32,333 bases of DNA from Gammaproteobacteria bacterium. GTDB taxonomy: Bacteria; Pseudomonadota; Gammaproteobacteria; SZUA-152. Position numbers and translations under genes: made by a program. The notes below the pieces were generated by a model. It did no database searches. It saw only the letters and a program-made list of their open reading frames with translations, and was not told where the DNA came from. Positions 25,658 to 32,333 of this stretch are shown piece after piece (position 1 is the first letter of the stretch; every line of letters begins with the position of its first letter). Location: the NCBI GenBank assembly GCA_032250735.1, contig JAVVEP010000009.1, positions 1-32,333 on the forward strand, in the 5' to 3' direction.

Positions 25658-27373
25658 ATGAGCGACAACGAGACAGCATCCACCAGCACGCCCAGCAACT
25701 TTATTCGCCAGATTATCGATGCGGACCTTGCCGCCAACAAGAATGGTGGCAAGGTCATCACCCGCTTCCCGCCGGAGCCGAATGGCTACCTGCACATTGG
25801 CCACGCCAAATCGATCTGCCTGAATTTCGGTATCGCCCGGGATTACCACGGCACCTGCAATCTGCGTTTTGACGATACCAATCCGCATAAGGAAAATGTC
25901 GAGTTCGTGGAATCCATCCAGCAAGACGTGCGCTGGCTGGGTTTTGACTGGGATGACAGGCTGTATTTCGCCTCCGACTATTTTGAGCGGCTCTATGATT
26001 TTGCCATGCAGCTGATCCGCAAAGGCAAGGCCTACGTCTGCGAGCTGGATGCGGAGCAGATGCGGGAATATCGCGGCACGCTCACCGAGCCGGGTAAAGA
26101 CAGCCCTTTTCGGGATCGCTCGATCGAGGAAAATCTTGAGCAGTTTGCAAAAATGCGCGCCGGTGAATTCGAGGATGGCAGCAAGGTGTTGCGCGCCAAG
26201 ATCGACATGGCATCGCCTAACATCAATTTGCGCGACCCAACGATCTACAGAATCCGTCACGGCGTGGTCCACCATCAAACTGGTGAATCCTGGTGCATCT
26301 ATCCCATGTACGATTACACGCATTGCCTGTCTGATGCGTTGGAAGGCATTACGCATTCGCTGTGCACGCTGGAATTTGCCGACCACCGCCCGCTGTACGA
26401 CTGGTTTCTGGACACACTGGAGACCCCCAATCATCCGCAGCAGATCGAATTTTCCCGGCTGTCGCTGCAATACACCATCACCAGCAAACGCAAATTAACG
26501 GCGCTGGTCGATGAAGGCCATGTGGAAGGCTGGGACGACCCGCGCATGCCGACCATTGCCGGCATGCGGCGGCGGGGCTATCCACCCGCGGCCATCCGGG
26601 ATTTTTGCACGCGCATCGGCATCACCAAATCGGACAACAGCGTGGAAATGGGCGTACTGGAAAACTGTGTGCGCGAAGACCTCAACGACCATGCGCCGCG
26701 CCGCATGGCCGTGCTCAATCCGCTGAAGGTGGTGATTGAAAATTATCCCGAGGGTCAGGAGGAAATGCTGACCGTGGCCAATCATCCGCAGGATGAATCC
26801 ATGGGCACCCGTGAGATTGCCATGTCACGCGAGGTTTTTATCGATCAGGAGGACTTTCTCGAGGTCGCCCCCAATAAAAAATTCAAACGCCTGGTGCATG
26901 GCGGCGAGGTTCGCCTGCGCAATGGTTATGTGATCCGCTGCGATGAGATGATCAAGAATAATCAGGGCGATGTCATCGAACTGCGCTGCAGCTATGACCC
27001 TGCCACCCTGGGGGCGAATCCTGAAGGCCGCAAGGTCAAGGGCGTGATTCACTGGGTGTCCGCCACGCACGGGCTGAAGGCCGAAGTACGGATCTATGAC
27101 CGACTCTTCAATCACCCGACACCCGATGCCACCAAGGATGGGCAGGCGTTCACCGCGCATCTCAATGCGGAGTCCATGCTGACATTGACCCACTGTATGC
27201 TGGAACCGGCCCTGGCAGACGCGAATGCGGGCGATTGCTTTCAATTCGAACGGGAAGGTTATTTCTGCAAAGATCCGGCGCAGACCGCGGATGGCCTACC
27301 TATTTTCAACCGTACCGTAAGCCTGCGAGACTCCTGGGCAAAAATAGAGAACCAAGCGACCGAGTCCGCTTGA
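25658..27373 (+). CDS. glnS: Glutaminyl-tRNA synthetase GlnS
   Basis: Charges tRNA-Gln with glutamine directly; its presence means glutaminyl-tRNA need not be made by amidation. The 571-residue protein (E. coli 554) has [15 protein letters not shown] (HIGH at 46-49), [10 protein letters not shown], the conserved acceptor-binding region, and the KMSKS equivalent ITSKR at 274-278, in which the usual Met is Thr. The C-terminal beta-barrel anticodon domains cover about 340-565. Start ATG 25658 has AGGATAA upstream. The stop codon overlaps the -35 box of the following tRNA operon. GlnS is typical of gammaproteobacteria among bacteria, which supports the taxonomic placement. Confidence 0.97.
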   Translation: MSDNETASTSTPSNFIRQIIDADLAANKNGGKVITRFPPEPNGYLHIGHAKSICLNFGIARDYHGTCNLRFDDTNPHKENVEFVESIQQDVRWLGFDWDDRLYFASDYFERLYDFAMQLIRKGKAYVCELDAEQMREYRGTLTEPGKDSPFRDRSIEENLEQFAKMRAGEFEDGSKVLRAKIDMASPNINLRDPTIYRIRHGVVHHQTGESWCIYPMYDYTHCLSDALEGITHSLCTLEFADHRPLYDWFLDTLETPNHPQQIEFSRLSLQYTITSKRKLTALVDEGHVEGWDDPRMPTIAGMRRRGYPPAAIRDFCTRIGITKSDNSVEMGVLENCVREDLNDHAPRRMAVLNPLKVVIENYPEGQEEMLTVANHPQDESMGTREIAMSREVFIDQEDFLEVAPNKKFKRLVHGGEVRLRNGYVIRCDEMIKNNQGDVIELRCSYDPATLGANPEGRKVKGVIHWVSATHGLKAEVRIYDRLFNHPTPDATKDGQAFTAHLNAESMLTLTHCMLEPALADANAGDCFQFEREGYFCKDPAQTADGLPIFNRTVSLRDSWAKIENQATESA

Positions 27374-27397
27374 CACAGCCCTGGATTTCACTAAAAT
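27370..27397 (+). promoter_or_regulatory. Promoter of the tRNA-Ala/Glu operon
   Basis: TTGACA (27370-27375), 16-base spacer and TAAAAT (27392-27397), followed by a GC-rich AGCGCTTCGC discriminator. The -35 box overlaps the glnS stop codon. The tRNA begins about 15 bases after the -10 box. Confidence 0.8.
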
Positions 27398-27412
27398 AGC
27401 GCTTCGCTTTTC

Positions 27413-27488
27413 GGGGCTATAGCTCAGCTGGGAGAGCACTTGCATGGCATGCAAGGGGTCGGCGGTTCGATCCCGCCTAGCTCCACCA
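27413..27488 (+). tRNA. tRNA-Ala (anticodon GGC)
   Basis: A 76-base cloverleaf with CCA encoded. The acceptor GGGGCTA pairs with TAGCTCC, with one G-U pair. The anticodon stem CTTGC/GCAAG encloses ATGGCAT, giving GGC, which reads GCC and GCU (Ala). The T-arm contains GGTTCGATCCC. It is followed by tRNA-Glu 82 bases downstream. Confidence 0.96.
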
Positions 27489-27570
27489 CATTGCTCGAAG
27501 TAGTGAGTATAACGCGTCAGTACTGAAGTTGATCATGCTCAGATCATCATACGGAAGTACATCAGTCGAT

Positions 27571-27646
27571 GTCCCCATCGTCTAGAGGCCTAGGACACTG
27601 CCCTTTCACGGCGGCGACAGGGGTTCGAATCCCCTTGGGGACGCCA
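27571..27646 (+). tRNA. tRNA-Glu (anticodon TTC)
   Basis: A 76-base cloverleaf with CCA encoded. GTCCCCA pairs with TGGGGAC. The anticodon loop CTTTCAC gives TTC, which reads GAA and GAG (Glu). The T-arm contains GGTTCGAATCC. This is the substrate of GltX, encoded less than 4 kb upstream; a strong terminator follows. Confidence 0.96.
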
Positions 27647-27655
27647 TTATAGAAT

Positions 27656-27691
27656 AAGGGCCTGTATCGTTTTGATGCAGGCCCTTTTTTT
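27656..27691 (+). terminator. Intrinsic terminator of the tRNA operon
   Basis: AAGGGCCTGTATC pairs with GATGCAGGCCCTT (one U-G pair) around a 5-base loop, followed by seven T. It begins 10 bases after the tRNA-Glu CCA. Confidence 0.92.
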
Positions 27692-27735
27692 ATGGTGTTT
27701 TTTTTATTTTATTGACCTTCTTTCTGGTCCTTTTA

Positions 27736-27947
27736 CTAGTGTAGTGTCTTATATAAAACGTGTATTTAGAAAGCCACTCAAGGCGCAAGTGCAAGGCGCA
27801 GACCGCAGGGAATGTCGGCTACCTTTCCAAGGTCTGCAACGCGGCAATTGCGTCTTGAGTGTCTTCCCGTAGGGCGATATAGGATCTTGAGGTACACATC
27901 AACTCTTTCTCGTCTAAATATGCGTTTTATATGAGACACTACACTAG
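27736..27947 (+). mobile_element. MITE-like palindromic element (element B)
   Basis: Inverted ends of 34 bases (27736-27769 and 27914-27947) agree at 31 positions; the three differences become G-U pairs in the plus-strand RNA. CTAG stands at both ends (27736-27739, 27944-27947), as in element A, which also shares the following TGT. Inside is a second inverted pair, CACTCAAG...GCAGACC against its complement at about 27831-27862, so the RNA would have a main stem, an inner stem, and a ~50-base single-sided insert. No coding capacity is apparent. Confidence 0.78.
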
Positions 27948-28003
27948 CTCTTCTACCAATCAGCCAACCAGTCCTTGCAAAACAGTTGGCAGGTATATGT
28001 CGA

Positions 28004-28810
28004 TCAGTGACTCGGGTTCCGGAATTCCTGCAAATCTTGTAGTTGCGTCTTTCTGCCCCCGACCTCCTTTACCGCTTTTTTGAAAAAAGGCCGCAGTGAG
28101 GACTTCAACTGACTCACAACCTGCCCGGTCGGGATCCCCTTCAGGCAACAGAATATCGCCAGGGCATAGGTAATATCGTATTGCGAGAGAAAATTTTCCC
28201 GCTCAACCGCCGGGCCGGAACAACTACTGCAGGAACGAATCTTGGTGGTATTGGCGCTGTCGGCCATCATCACACCAAAGCCCATGAACACGGCCAGCAG
28301 CTCCGTCACATGGGGCCAGTTCTCCTCGCCACCGGGAGGGGCCTCGCGCGCGGTGGTGCCGAGATAATGGGCCAGGGTATGGGCAAAATTGGCGATGACC
28401 ACCTCGGGATCCTGCAACGATCCGGGGAGATAGCTGACAATCAGCTGCTGTGATTCGGCCACCGAGGTGGCTATGACGCCGCTCGCTCCCCGCACCGGCC
28501 CGTCGATCTGAATACGTGCGGGCGCGGGGATTTGCGCGACATTCTCATCGATCAGGTGCGCATCCACCAGACGACAGGTCCAATGTTGCATACCCGCATA
28601 ACCTTTGACCTTATCCAGGATCAGATTGGCCATGCCCTCTGCACTGGATTCCCGGCCGGGGAAATGCTCATTGCTGGGCGTCACCAGAATTGTCTCGTCA
28701 AAAAATACCCCGGCATCGAAATTTCGTAGTGCCCAGGCAAAGGTATCAAACATCCATTGCACCGATGTCTCATCAAGTAGCCGCACCGGTTTTAGAAATC
28801 GGGAAAACAT
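28004..28810 (-). CDS. Conserved protein of unknown function, metalloprotease-like motif
   Basis: A 268-residue protein with no signal peptide or membrane helix; I cannot assign a named family. The N-terminal half contains ETILVTPSNEHFPGR and a segment rich in Ala/Gly. From about residue 160 there is FAHTLAHYLG, then a Gly/Pro/Glu-rich loop, HVTELLAVFMGFGVMMADSA, and a CSSC pair followed by ITYALAIFCCLKG. The HxxxH plus downstream Glu layout recalls HExxH zinc peptidases, but the catalytic Glu position is Thr, so the protein may bind metal without proteolysis, which is inference. ATG 28810 has GAGGTG upstream; a longer frame to 28903 exists but looks non-coding. It lies alone between element B and an AT-rich gap. 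Confidence 0.7.
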   Translation of the reverse strand: MFSRFLKPVRLLDETSVQWMFDTFAWALRNFDAGVFFDETILVTPSNEHFPGRESSAEGMANLILDKVKGYAGMQHWTCRLVDAHLIDENVAQIPAPARIQIDGPVRGASGVIATSVAESQQLIVSYLPGSLQDPEVVIANFAHTLAHYLGTTAREAPPGGEENWPHVTELLAVFMGFGVMMADSANTTKIRSCSSCSGPAVERENFLSQYDITYALAIFCCLKGIPTGQVVSQLKSSLRPFFKKAVKEVGGRKTQLQDLQEFRNPSH

Positions 28811-29469
28811 AACACCTCTGTTGCTGGTTGATCGTCTATCGAAAACGCCAAATATTCGACATGAATGGGGTTTAGCGTATATTTCACAGGCGGCAACCAC
28901 CACTCACACCGCCGTTGCCTATCATACAGATTGGCAATGCGTATAAAAGCAAATCCTGCGCACTCCCCCTGCATGCCACCAAATAATACCCTAGCCGTGT
29001 CTGTTGATACCGATTTTTTGTTATTCACAACGCCTCTGCACCAGCACGGTGACGGTAATTTTTTCTGGATACAAGCGTGGAATCTGAATATCCAGAACAC
29101 TGCACTGCGATCCAATCATTATTTTTTCACACAAAAAATAGCCTTTTTTCAGGGGACGCATTCATACTTTGATAAAAAATATCCTATAAAGATACGAAAA
29201 CCTGCGTCGATATAAAAAAGGTTACGCGATAGCTGTCAAAAAAATCTCACATTTATCGGTATTATCTGTTATGCAGAACCTCATGCATAACGACAAATTC
29301 AGACTTTTATGTGCAGTGCATGCGTGATTATTGACGGATAATCTATGAAGTATTGAGAAAATTATTTTTGATTTATTCGACTGATTTCTTTATGTTTTTG
29401 TAAATTTATATTAGATTTGCACTACCATTATTTTTTTCACCAATTTTTTCACCAAAAGGAGAGTCATAG
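28811..29469. other. AT-rich gene-free stretch
   Basis: About 660 bases, clearly more AT-rich than the surroundings. Two overlapping open frames (28865-29215 plus; 28792-29115 minus) have no family features and poor starts. The stretch holds a perfect 8-bp inverted repeat GTTATGCA/TGCATAAC (29268-29291) with an 8-base loop. The last ~100 bases before the H1-like gene should contain its promoter, but AT-richness prevents a confident choice of boxes. Confidence 0.5.
29268..29291. repeat. Perfect inverted repeat in the AT-rich gap
   Basis: GTTATGCA (29268-29275) and TGCATAAC (29284-29291) with an 8-base loop, about 180 bases upstream of the histone-like gene. It could be a regulator site or a small hairpin; neither is supported further. 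Confidence 0.5.
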
Positions 29470-29937
29470 ATGGCTGTAAAAAAGAAGACTAGCAGAGCTA
29501 AAAAGGTCGTGACCAGCGCCGCCTCATTGAAATCTGTCGATAGCGCTATTGCTGTTCTGGCCGATGCCGCAGCAGCGACAACGGATGCGATTGCAACGAT
29601 CAGCAAAGAGAAAAAGAAACTCCTCGCTGAAAGCAAAACGCTTAGTAGAAAGAAGGCGACACTACTGAAGAAGAAAAAGGCCGCCGCTGCCAAACTGAAA
29701 AAGGATGCCAGCGCAGCCAACAAAAAGGCCGTAACGGCGATCGAAAAAGACCTTGCCGTTGTTAACAAGGCGGTTGCTAGAGTGACACCTGCAAAATCCA
29801 GCATGGCAGCCGAACTGGCGGCACTGAAAGCGGTCGCCAAGCGTGCGGGCGCTTACGCCAAATCTGTCGCCTCGATCGACAAGGTGTTAAACAAGCCCAA
29901 AAAGAAGGCAAGAAAGAAACGGGTTGCCAAAAAATAA
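29470..29937 (+). CDS. Histone H1-like Lys/Ala-rich protein
   Basis: A 155-residue protein in which 37 residues are Lys and 40 are Ala; Cys, Trp, His and Phe are absent. It has basic ends (MAVKKKTSRAKK and KPKKKARKKRVAKK) and a middle of helical heptad-like segments with clusters such as KKKKAAAAKLKK. This composition resembles bacterial H1-like nucleoid proteins, so DNA binding is plausible; a coiled-coil phasin-like role is the alternative. The start ATG 29470 has an AAGGAG site 11 bases upstream, and a strong terminator follows, so it is a monocistronic gene likely to be well expressed. Function is inferred from composition only. Confidence 0.78.
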   Translation: MAVKKKTSRAKKVVTSAASLKSVDSAIAVLADAAAATTDAIATISKEKKKLLAESKTLSRKKATLLKKKKAAAAKLKKDASAANKKAVTAIEKDLAVVNKAVARVTPAKSSMAAELAALKAVAKRAGAYAKSVASIDKVLNKPKKKARKKRVAKK

Positions 29938-29963
29938 GCCGTTAATCTGGTCATACTGCCCGT

Positions 29964-29997
29964 AAAAAAAGCCCACCTAAAATTGGTGGGCTTTTTT
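29964..29997. terminator. Bidirectional intrinsic terminator
   Basis: GCCCACC (29971-29977) pairs with GGTGGGC (29985-29991) around a 7-base loop. A run of seven A precedes and six T follow, so it can end both the H1-like gene (plus) and the radical SAM gene (minus), whose 3' ends face each other here. Confidence 0.9.
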
Positions 29998-30058
29998 ATG
30001 GGCCACGGTATTTCGTACCCGTCACTGATCGACGGTTTCCGTTTACACAGGCAGTCTT

Positions 30059-31576
30059 TCAGCCCACATGGCGGGCCTGTCGTTTCGCACCTTTCATGGC
30101 CTTGCCAAGGTCTTTAGTCTGCGCCTCACGCACTGTAGGCGACATGAATCCCGCCAATCCCTTTTGACCCGATCGGGCATAATCCGCCCCCAATACGCGT
30201 GCAACCTCCAAAGCGGGCATATCCTGCAGCGTGGTCAGATACTCATAGATCAGGTCGAACAGGCGTTTAAGGGAAATCTTATGCGTCTGCTGTGTGGTTG
30301 CAAATAACCAGTCACTCAGCCCCATAAACCGATCAAAGGGCTGCTCACCCAGCAAGACTGGCAGGGTGTTTTTGAAACGCCCCGAATTGGCCAGCATGTC
30401 CCAGTAACGTGCGAAGCGTGAGAGTCGCTGCATGTGCCGGAAATCAATGCGGTCAGTCGAGAGCACGTTGTACGGCGGTGCGGGGTTGTAGCGCATATCA
30501 TAGCGCTCGGTATGCCTGATAATAGGCGTGCCACGCAGGCGTTTTAATATGCCTACCTGGATCTCACCAGGGTTCAGGCCAATCAGCCGATCAAAGCCAC
30601 GAGCGAAGCTTTGCATGTCTTCACCCGGCAGGCCGACAATCAGATCGGTGTGCAGGTGGGCGGTGGTTGCCTGGGTCAGCCACTGAATATTGGCGACGGC
30701 CTGCTGGTTATCCTGTTTGCGGCTGATTAATGCCTGCACTTCAGGATTAAATGTCTGAATGCCGATTTCAAATTGCAGCGAACCCTCTGCAAACCGTTGG
30801 ATCACCGTTTTGAGTTTGTCCGGCAGATGATCAGGGATCAGCTCAAAATGTAAGAACAGTGTGTCATCCTGTTTGCCAAGAAAGAATTCCAGGATCCGGA
30901 TACTGGTATCAATCTTCAGGTTGAAGGTACGATCCACAAACTTGTAGTGGCGAACGCCTTTCGCGTAGAGCCCCTGCATGGCCTCAAGAAAGCGTTCGAT
31001 ATCGAATGGCCAGGCCGTCTTATCCAGCGAGGACAGACAAAACTCACACTTAAACGGGCAACCCCGCGACGCCTCCACATAGATCACCCGGTTGGCGACA
31101 TCTTCTTCGGTGAACTGATCATAGGGCAGACGGATCATGGCCAATGGCGGTTGTGGCGCATGCATCACTTTCGTCGACGGTGCAGTGCCGGCGAGGATGT
31201 TTCGGCAGAGTTCGACAAATGCCAGGTCGGCCATGCCCGTGATGATGTAATCGGCCCGTCCATAAAGGACCTGCTGTTGCGTTTCGTAACTGACCTCGGG
31301 GCCGCCGAGCACGATAATGGTTGCCGGTGAAATCGCCTTGAGCAGCCCGACCAGCGCCGTCACCTCCGTCACATTCCAGATATAGACGCCCAGCCCAATA
31401 ATGGCCGGCGAATCGGCGAGCAGTGTTTCCGCGACATCGATCGGGCGATGGGTGATGACGAATTCCCGGATGGTCGTTGATGGCCCCAGCTCGGCCATAT
31501 TCGCCTTCAAATAGCGCAGGCCGAGCGAGGCATGTATATAACGGGCATTGAGGGTGGCGAGGGTGATCTTTGGCAT
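30059..31576 (-). CDS. B12-binding radical SAM protein with DUF4080
   Basis: A 505-residue radical SAM enzyme of unknown substrate. The N-terminal cobalamin-binding-like domain covers about 1-130 (LGVYIWNVTEV, IIVLGGPEVSYE), although the classical DxHxxG cobalamin motif is not evident. The radical SAM domain of about 160-370 has the [4Fe-4S] motif CPFKCEFC (Cys173, 177 and 180) after YVEASRG. The C-terminal ~130 residues match the DUF4080 type of extension. Such proteins are often methylthiolation- or methylation-type enzymes, but no substrate can be inferred: no partner gene is adjacent. ATG 31576 is chosen as the first family-like start. Confidence 0.9.
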   Translation of the reverse strand: MPKITLATLNARYIHASLGLRYLKANMAELGPSTTIREFVITHRPIDVAETLLADSPAIIGLGVYIWNVTEVTALVGLLKAISPATIIVLGGPEVSYETQQQVLYGRADYIITGMADLAFVELCRNILAGTAPSTKVMHAPQPPLAMIRLPYDQFTEEDVANRVIYVEASRGCPFKCEFCLSSLDKTAWPFDIERFLEAMQGLYAKGVRHYKFVDRTFNLKIDTSIRILEFFLGKQDDTLFLHFELIPDHLPDKLKTVIQRFAEGSLQFEIGIQTFNPEVQALISRKQDNQQAVANIQWLTQATTAHLHTDLIVGLPGEDMQSFARGFDRLIGLNPGEIQVGILKRLRGTPIIRHTERYDMRYNPAPPYNVLSTDRIDFRHMQRLSRFARYWDMLANSGRFKNTLPVLLGEQPFDRFMGLSDWLFATTQQTHKISLKRLFDLIYEYLTTLQDMPALEVARVLGADYARSGQKGLAGFMSPTVREAQTKDLGKAMKGAKRQARHVG

Positions 31577-31867
31577 GCGCGCATGATATCAAACATTCCG
31601 CACTTACCCTGTCTTCCACCGCATCAATGCCCGTCCCTGCCGAGGCTGCTGGGCGGCCATATCCCACCACACCCTATTCGCCCGCGGGCTGCCAGATACG
31701 GGTGCCTCCGGGAAAAAATGACGTACCGGCATTTTAAAAAAACAGCAAATATCGGAACCTTTACGCAGGCGCAGGCGTGTTTGGGGTGCCCGCACTATTC
31801 CGGCCATAACCCGCCTATAGTGATACTGGGTATGAACATTATTGACTACACAAAGACGGGAGTTAAC
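31577..31867. other. Intergenic region, divergent promoters expected
   Basis: About 290 bases between the divergent radical SAM and lipoprotein genes. I see no convincing coding frame. A possible -10 (TATAGT, 31816-31821) for the lipoprotein gene lacks a good -35 partner. Confidence 0.4.
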
Positions 31868-32333
31868 ATGTCACACAAAACCTATACATCACCTCTGGGA
31901 ACGCTGGTACTCGCCCTGATCAGCCTGGCTCTGGTGGCCTGCGGTGGTGCAGGTTCATCAACAAATTCTACCGGCAATGGCAGCGTCGGCATCGTGCTTA
32001 CCGACGGCCCTACCGCTGACTTTGCCGAGGTCAATGTCACCATCACGGAGATCTCGCTGATCCCGGATGACGACAGTGACAATGATATCGACAACGACAA
32101 CGGGCCGGTGGTGATCTTCCAGGGTGAAGAAACCATCAACCTGCTGCGGTTGACCGACTTTTCTGCGCTGTTTGCCCTCTCCAACGCCGTGCCGGCGGGG
32201 GAGTACGAAAAGATCCGCCTGCAGCTAAAGCAACCGAACGGTATCGAGCTCGTCAAAAGAGACGCCCAGGGCAATATCACCGAAACCGTTTATCCCGCGA
32301 TGACCGGCAATGGCAAGCTGGACCTCAATCCCC
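31868..32333 (+). CDS. DUF4382 lipoprotein, cut by the window end
   Basis: The first 155 residues of a secreted lipoprotein; the gene continues beyond the window. The signal peptide GTLVLALISLALVACGG has its lipobox Cys near residue 25. After a short Ser/Thr/Asn linker comes the DUF4382 domain: GSVGIVLTDGPTADFAEVNVTITEISLI, then a run of Asp/Asn (DDDSDNDIDNDN) that may bind calcium, and LLRLTDF and VPAGEYEKIRLQL. DUF4382 proteins have a beta-sandwich outline and no known function. The start ATG 31868 has GGGAG upstream. Confidence 0.88.
   Translation, partial: MSHKTYTSPLGTLVLALISLALVACGGAGSSTNSTGNGSVGIVLTDGPTADFAEVNVTITEISLIPDDDSDNDIDNDNGPVVIFQGEETINLLRLTDFSALFALSNAVPAGEYEKIRLQLKQPNGIELVKRDAQGNITETVYPAMTGNGKLDLNP

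Noticed and set aside
28792-29115. 107-residue minus-strand frame overlapping the start of the unknown protein gene
   Set aside because: It begins with TTG, has no ribosome site or family match, and lies in AT-rich DNA with an opposing frame of similar quality.
28865-29215. 116-residue plus-strand frame in the AT-rich gap
   Set aside because: No ribosome site, odd composition and no recognisable motif.
29230-29300. GTTATGC and GCATAAC resembling integron attC core sites
   Set aside because: The two heptamers are in inside-out order for one attC, only 9 bases apart, and no partner R'' site or integrase is visible.
1-32333. CRISPR array or cas genes
   Set aside because: No regularly spaced repeats of 23-40 bases and no Cas-like proteins are present; the repeats found are short tandem arrays, REPs and palindromes.

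Overview
The window reads as a chromosomal segment of a GC-rich gammaproteobacterium. The best evidence is the Gram-negative envelope block, read right to left: lolC-lolD, a DUF2062 gene on the opposite strand, then comEC-exbB-exbD-msbA-lpxK-ycaR-kdsB. This order is familiar from gammaproteobacteria of the Chromatiales/Legionellales kind. I cannot name a species from sequence alone.

Region by region. 1-481 has no gene but carries a REP-like hairpin. 482-5353 holds a two-CBS-domain protein, quinolinate synthase (nadA), an archease/RtcB RNA-ligase pair and a class I aldolase of the animal/plant type. 5539-8764 holds a periplasmic HtrA protease, a membrane diguanylate cyclase and an Hsp20 chaperone, probably an envelope-stress and signalling stretch. 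8807-20276 is mostly lipid A/KDO synthesis and export, a MotA/TolQ-type ion channel pair, the DNA-uptake channel ComEC, a patatin-like phospholipase and the Lol lipoprotein-export ABC system. 20505-21476 is a cysteine-rich lipoprotein of unknown family.

21448-24032 is the accessory part: a decayed REP-associated tyrosine transposase (RAYT) with its REP hairpin, a complete AbiE toxin-antitoxin operon with a nested palindromic operator over its promoter, and a tRNA-Val whose 3' end is duplicated 118 bp away, the footprint of site-specific integration. 24213-27373 holds the two related synthetases gltX and glnS, followed by a tRNA-Ala/tRNA-Glu operon with a clear promoter and terminator. After that come a MITE-like palindromic element, a conserved protein of unknown function with a metalloprotease-like but altered motif, a lysine/alanine-rich histone-H1-like protein, a B12-binding radical SAM protein, and the start of a DUF4382 lipoprotein cut by the window edge.

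The least explained items are: two long hairpin elements (18128-18293 and 27736-27947), both bounded by CTAG, whose outer-arm substitutions can still pair as G-U in RNA, one of them forming the stop codon of lolD; the AbiE operator and its abutting RAYT remnant; the 15-bp coding repeat in the Cys-rich lipoprotein; and the unknown protein at 28004-28810. No CRISPR array or riboswitch was recognised.
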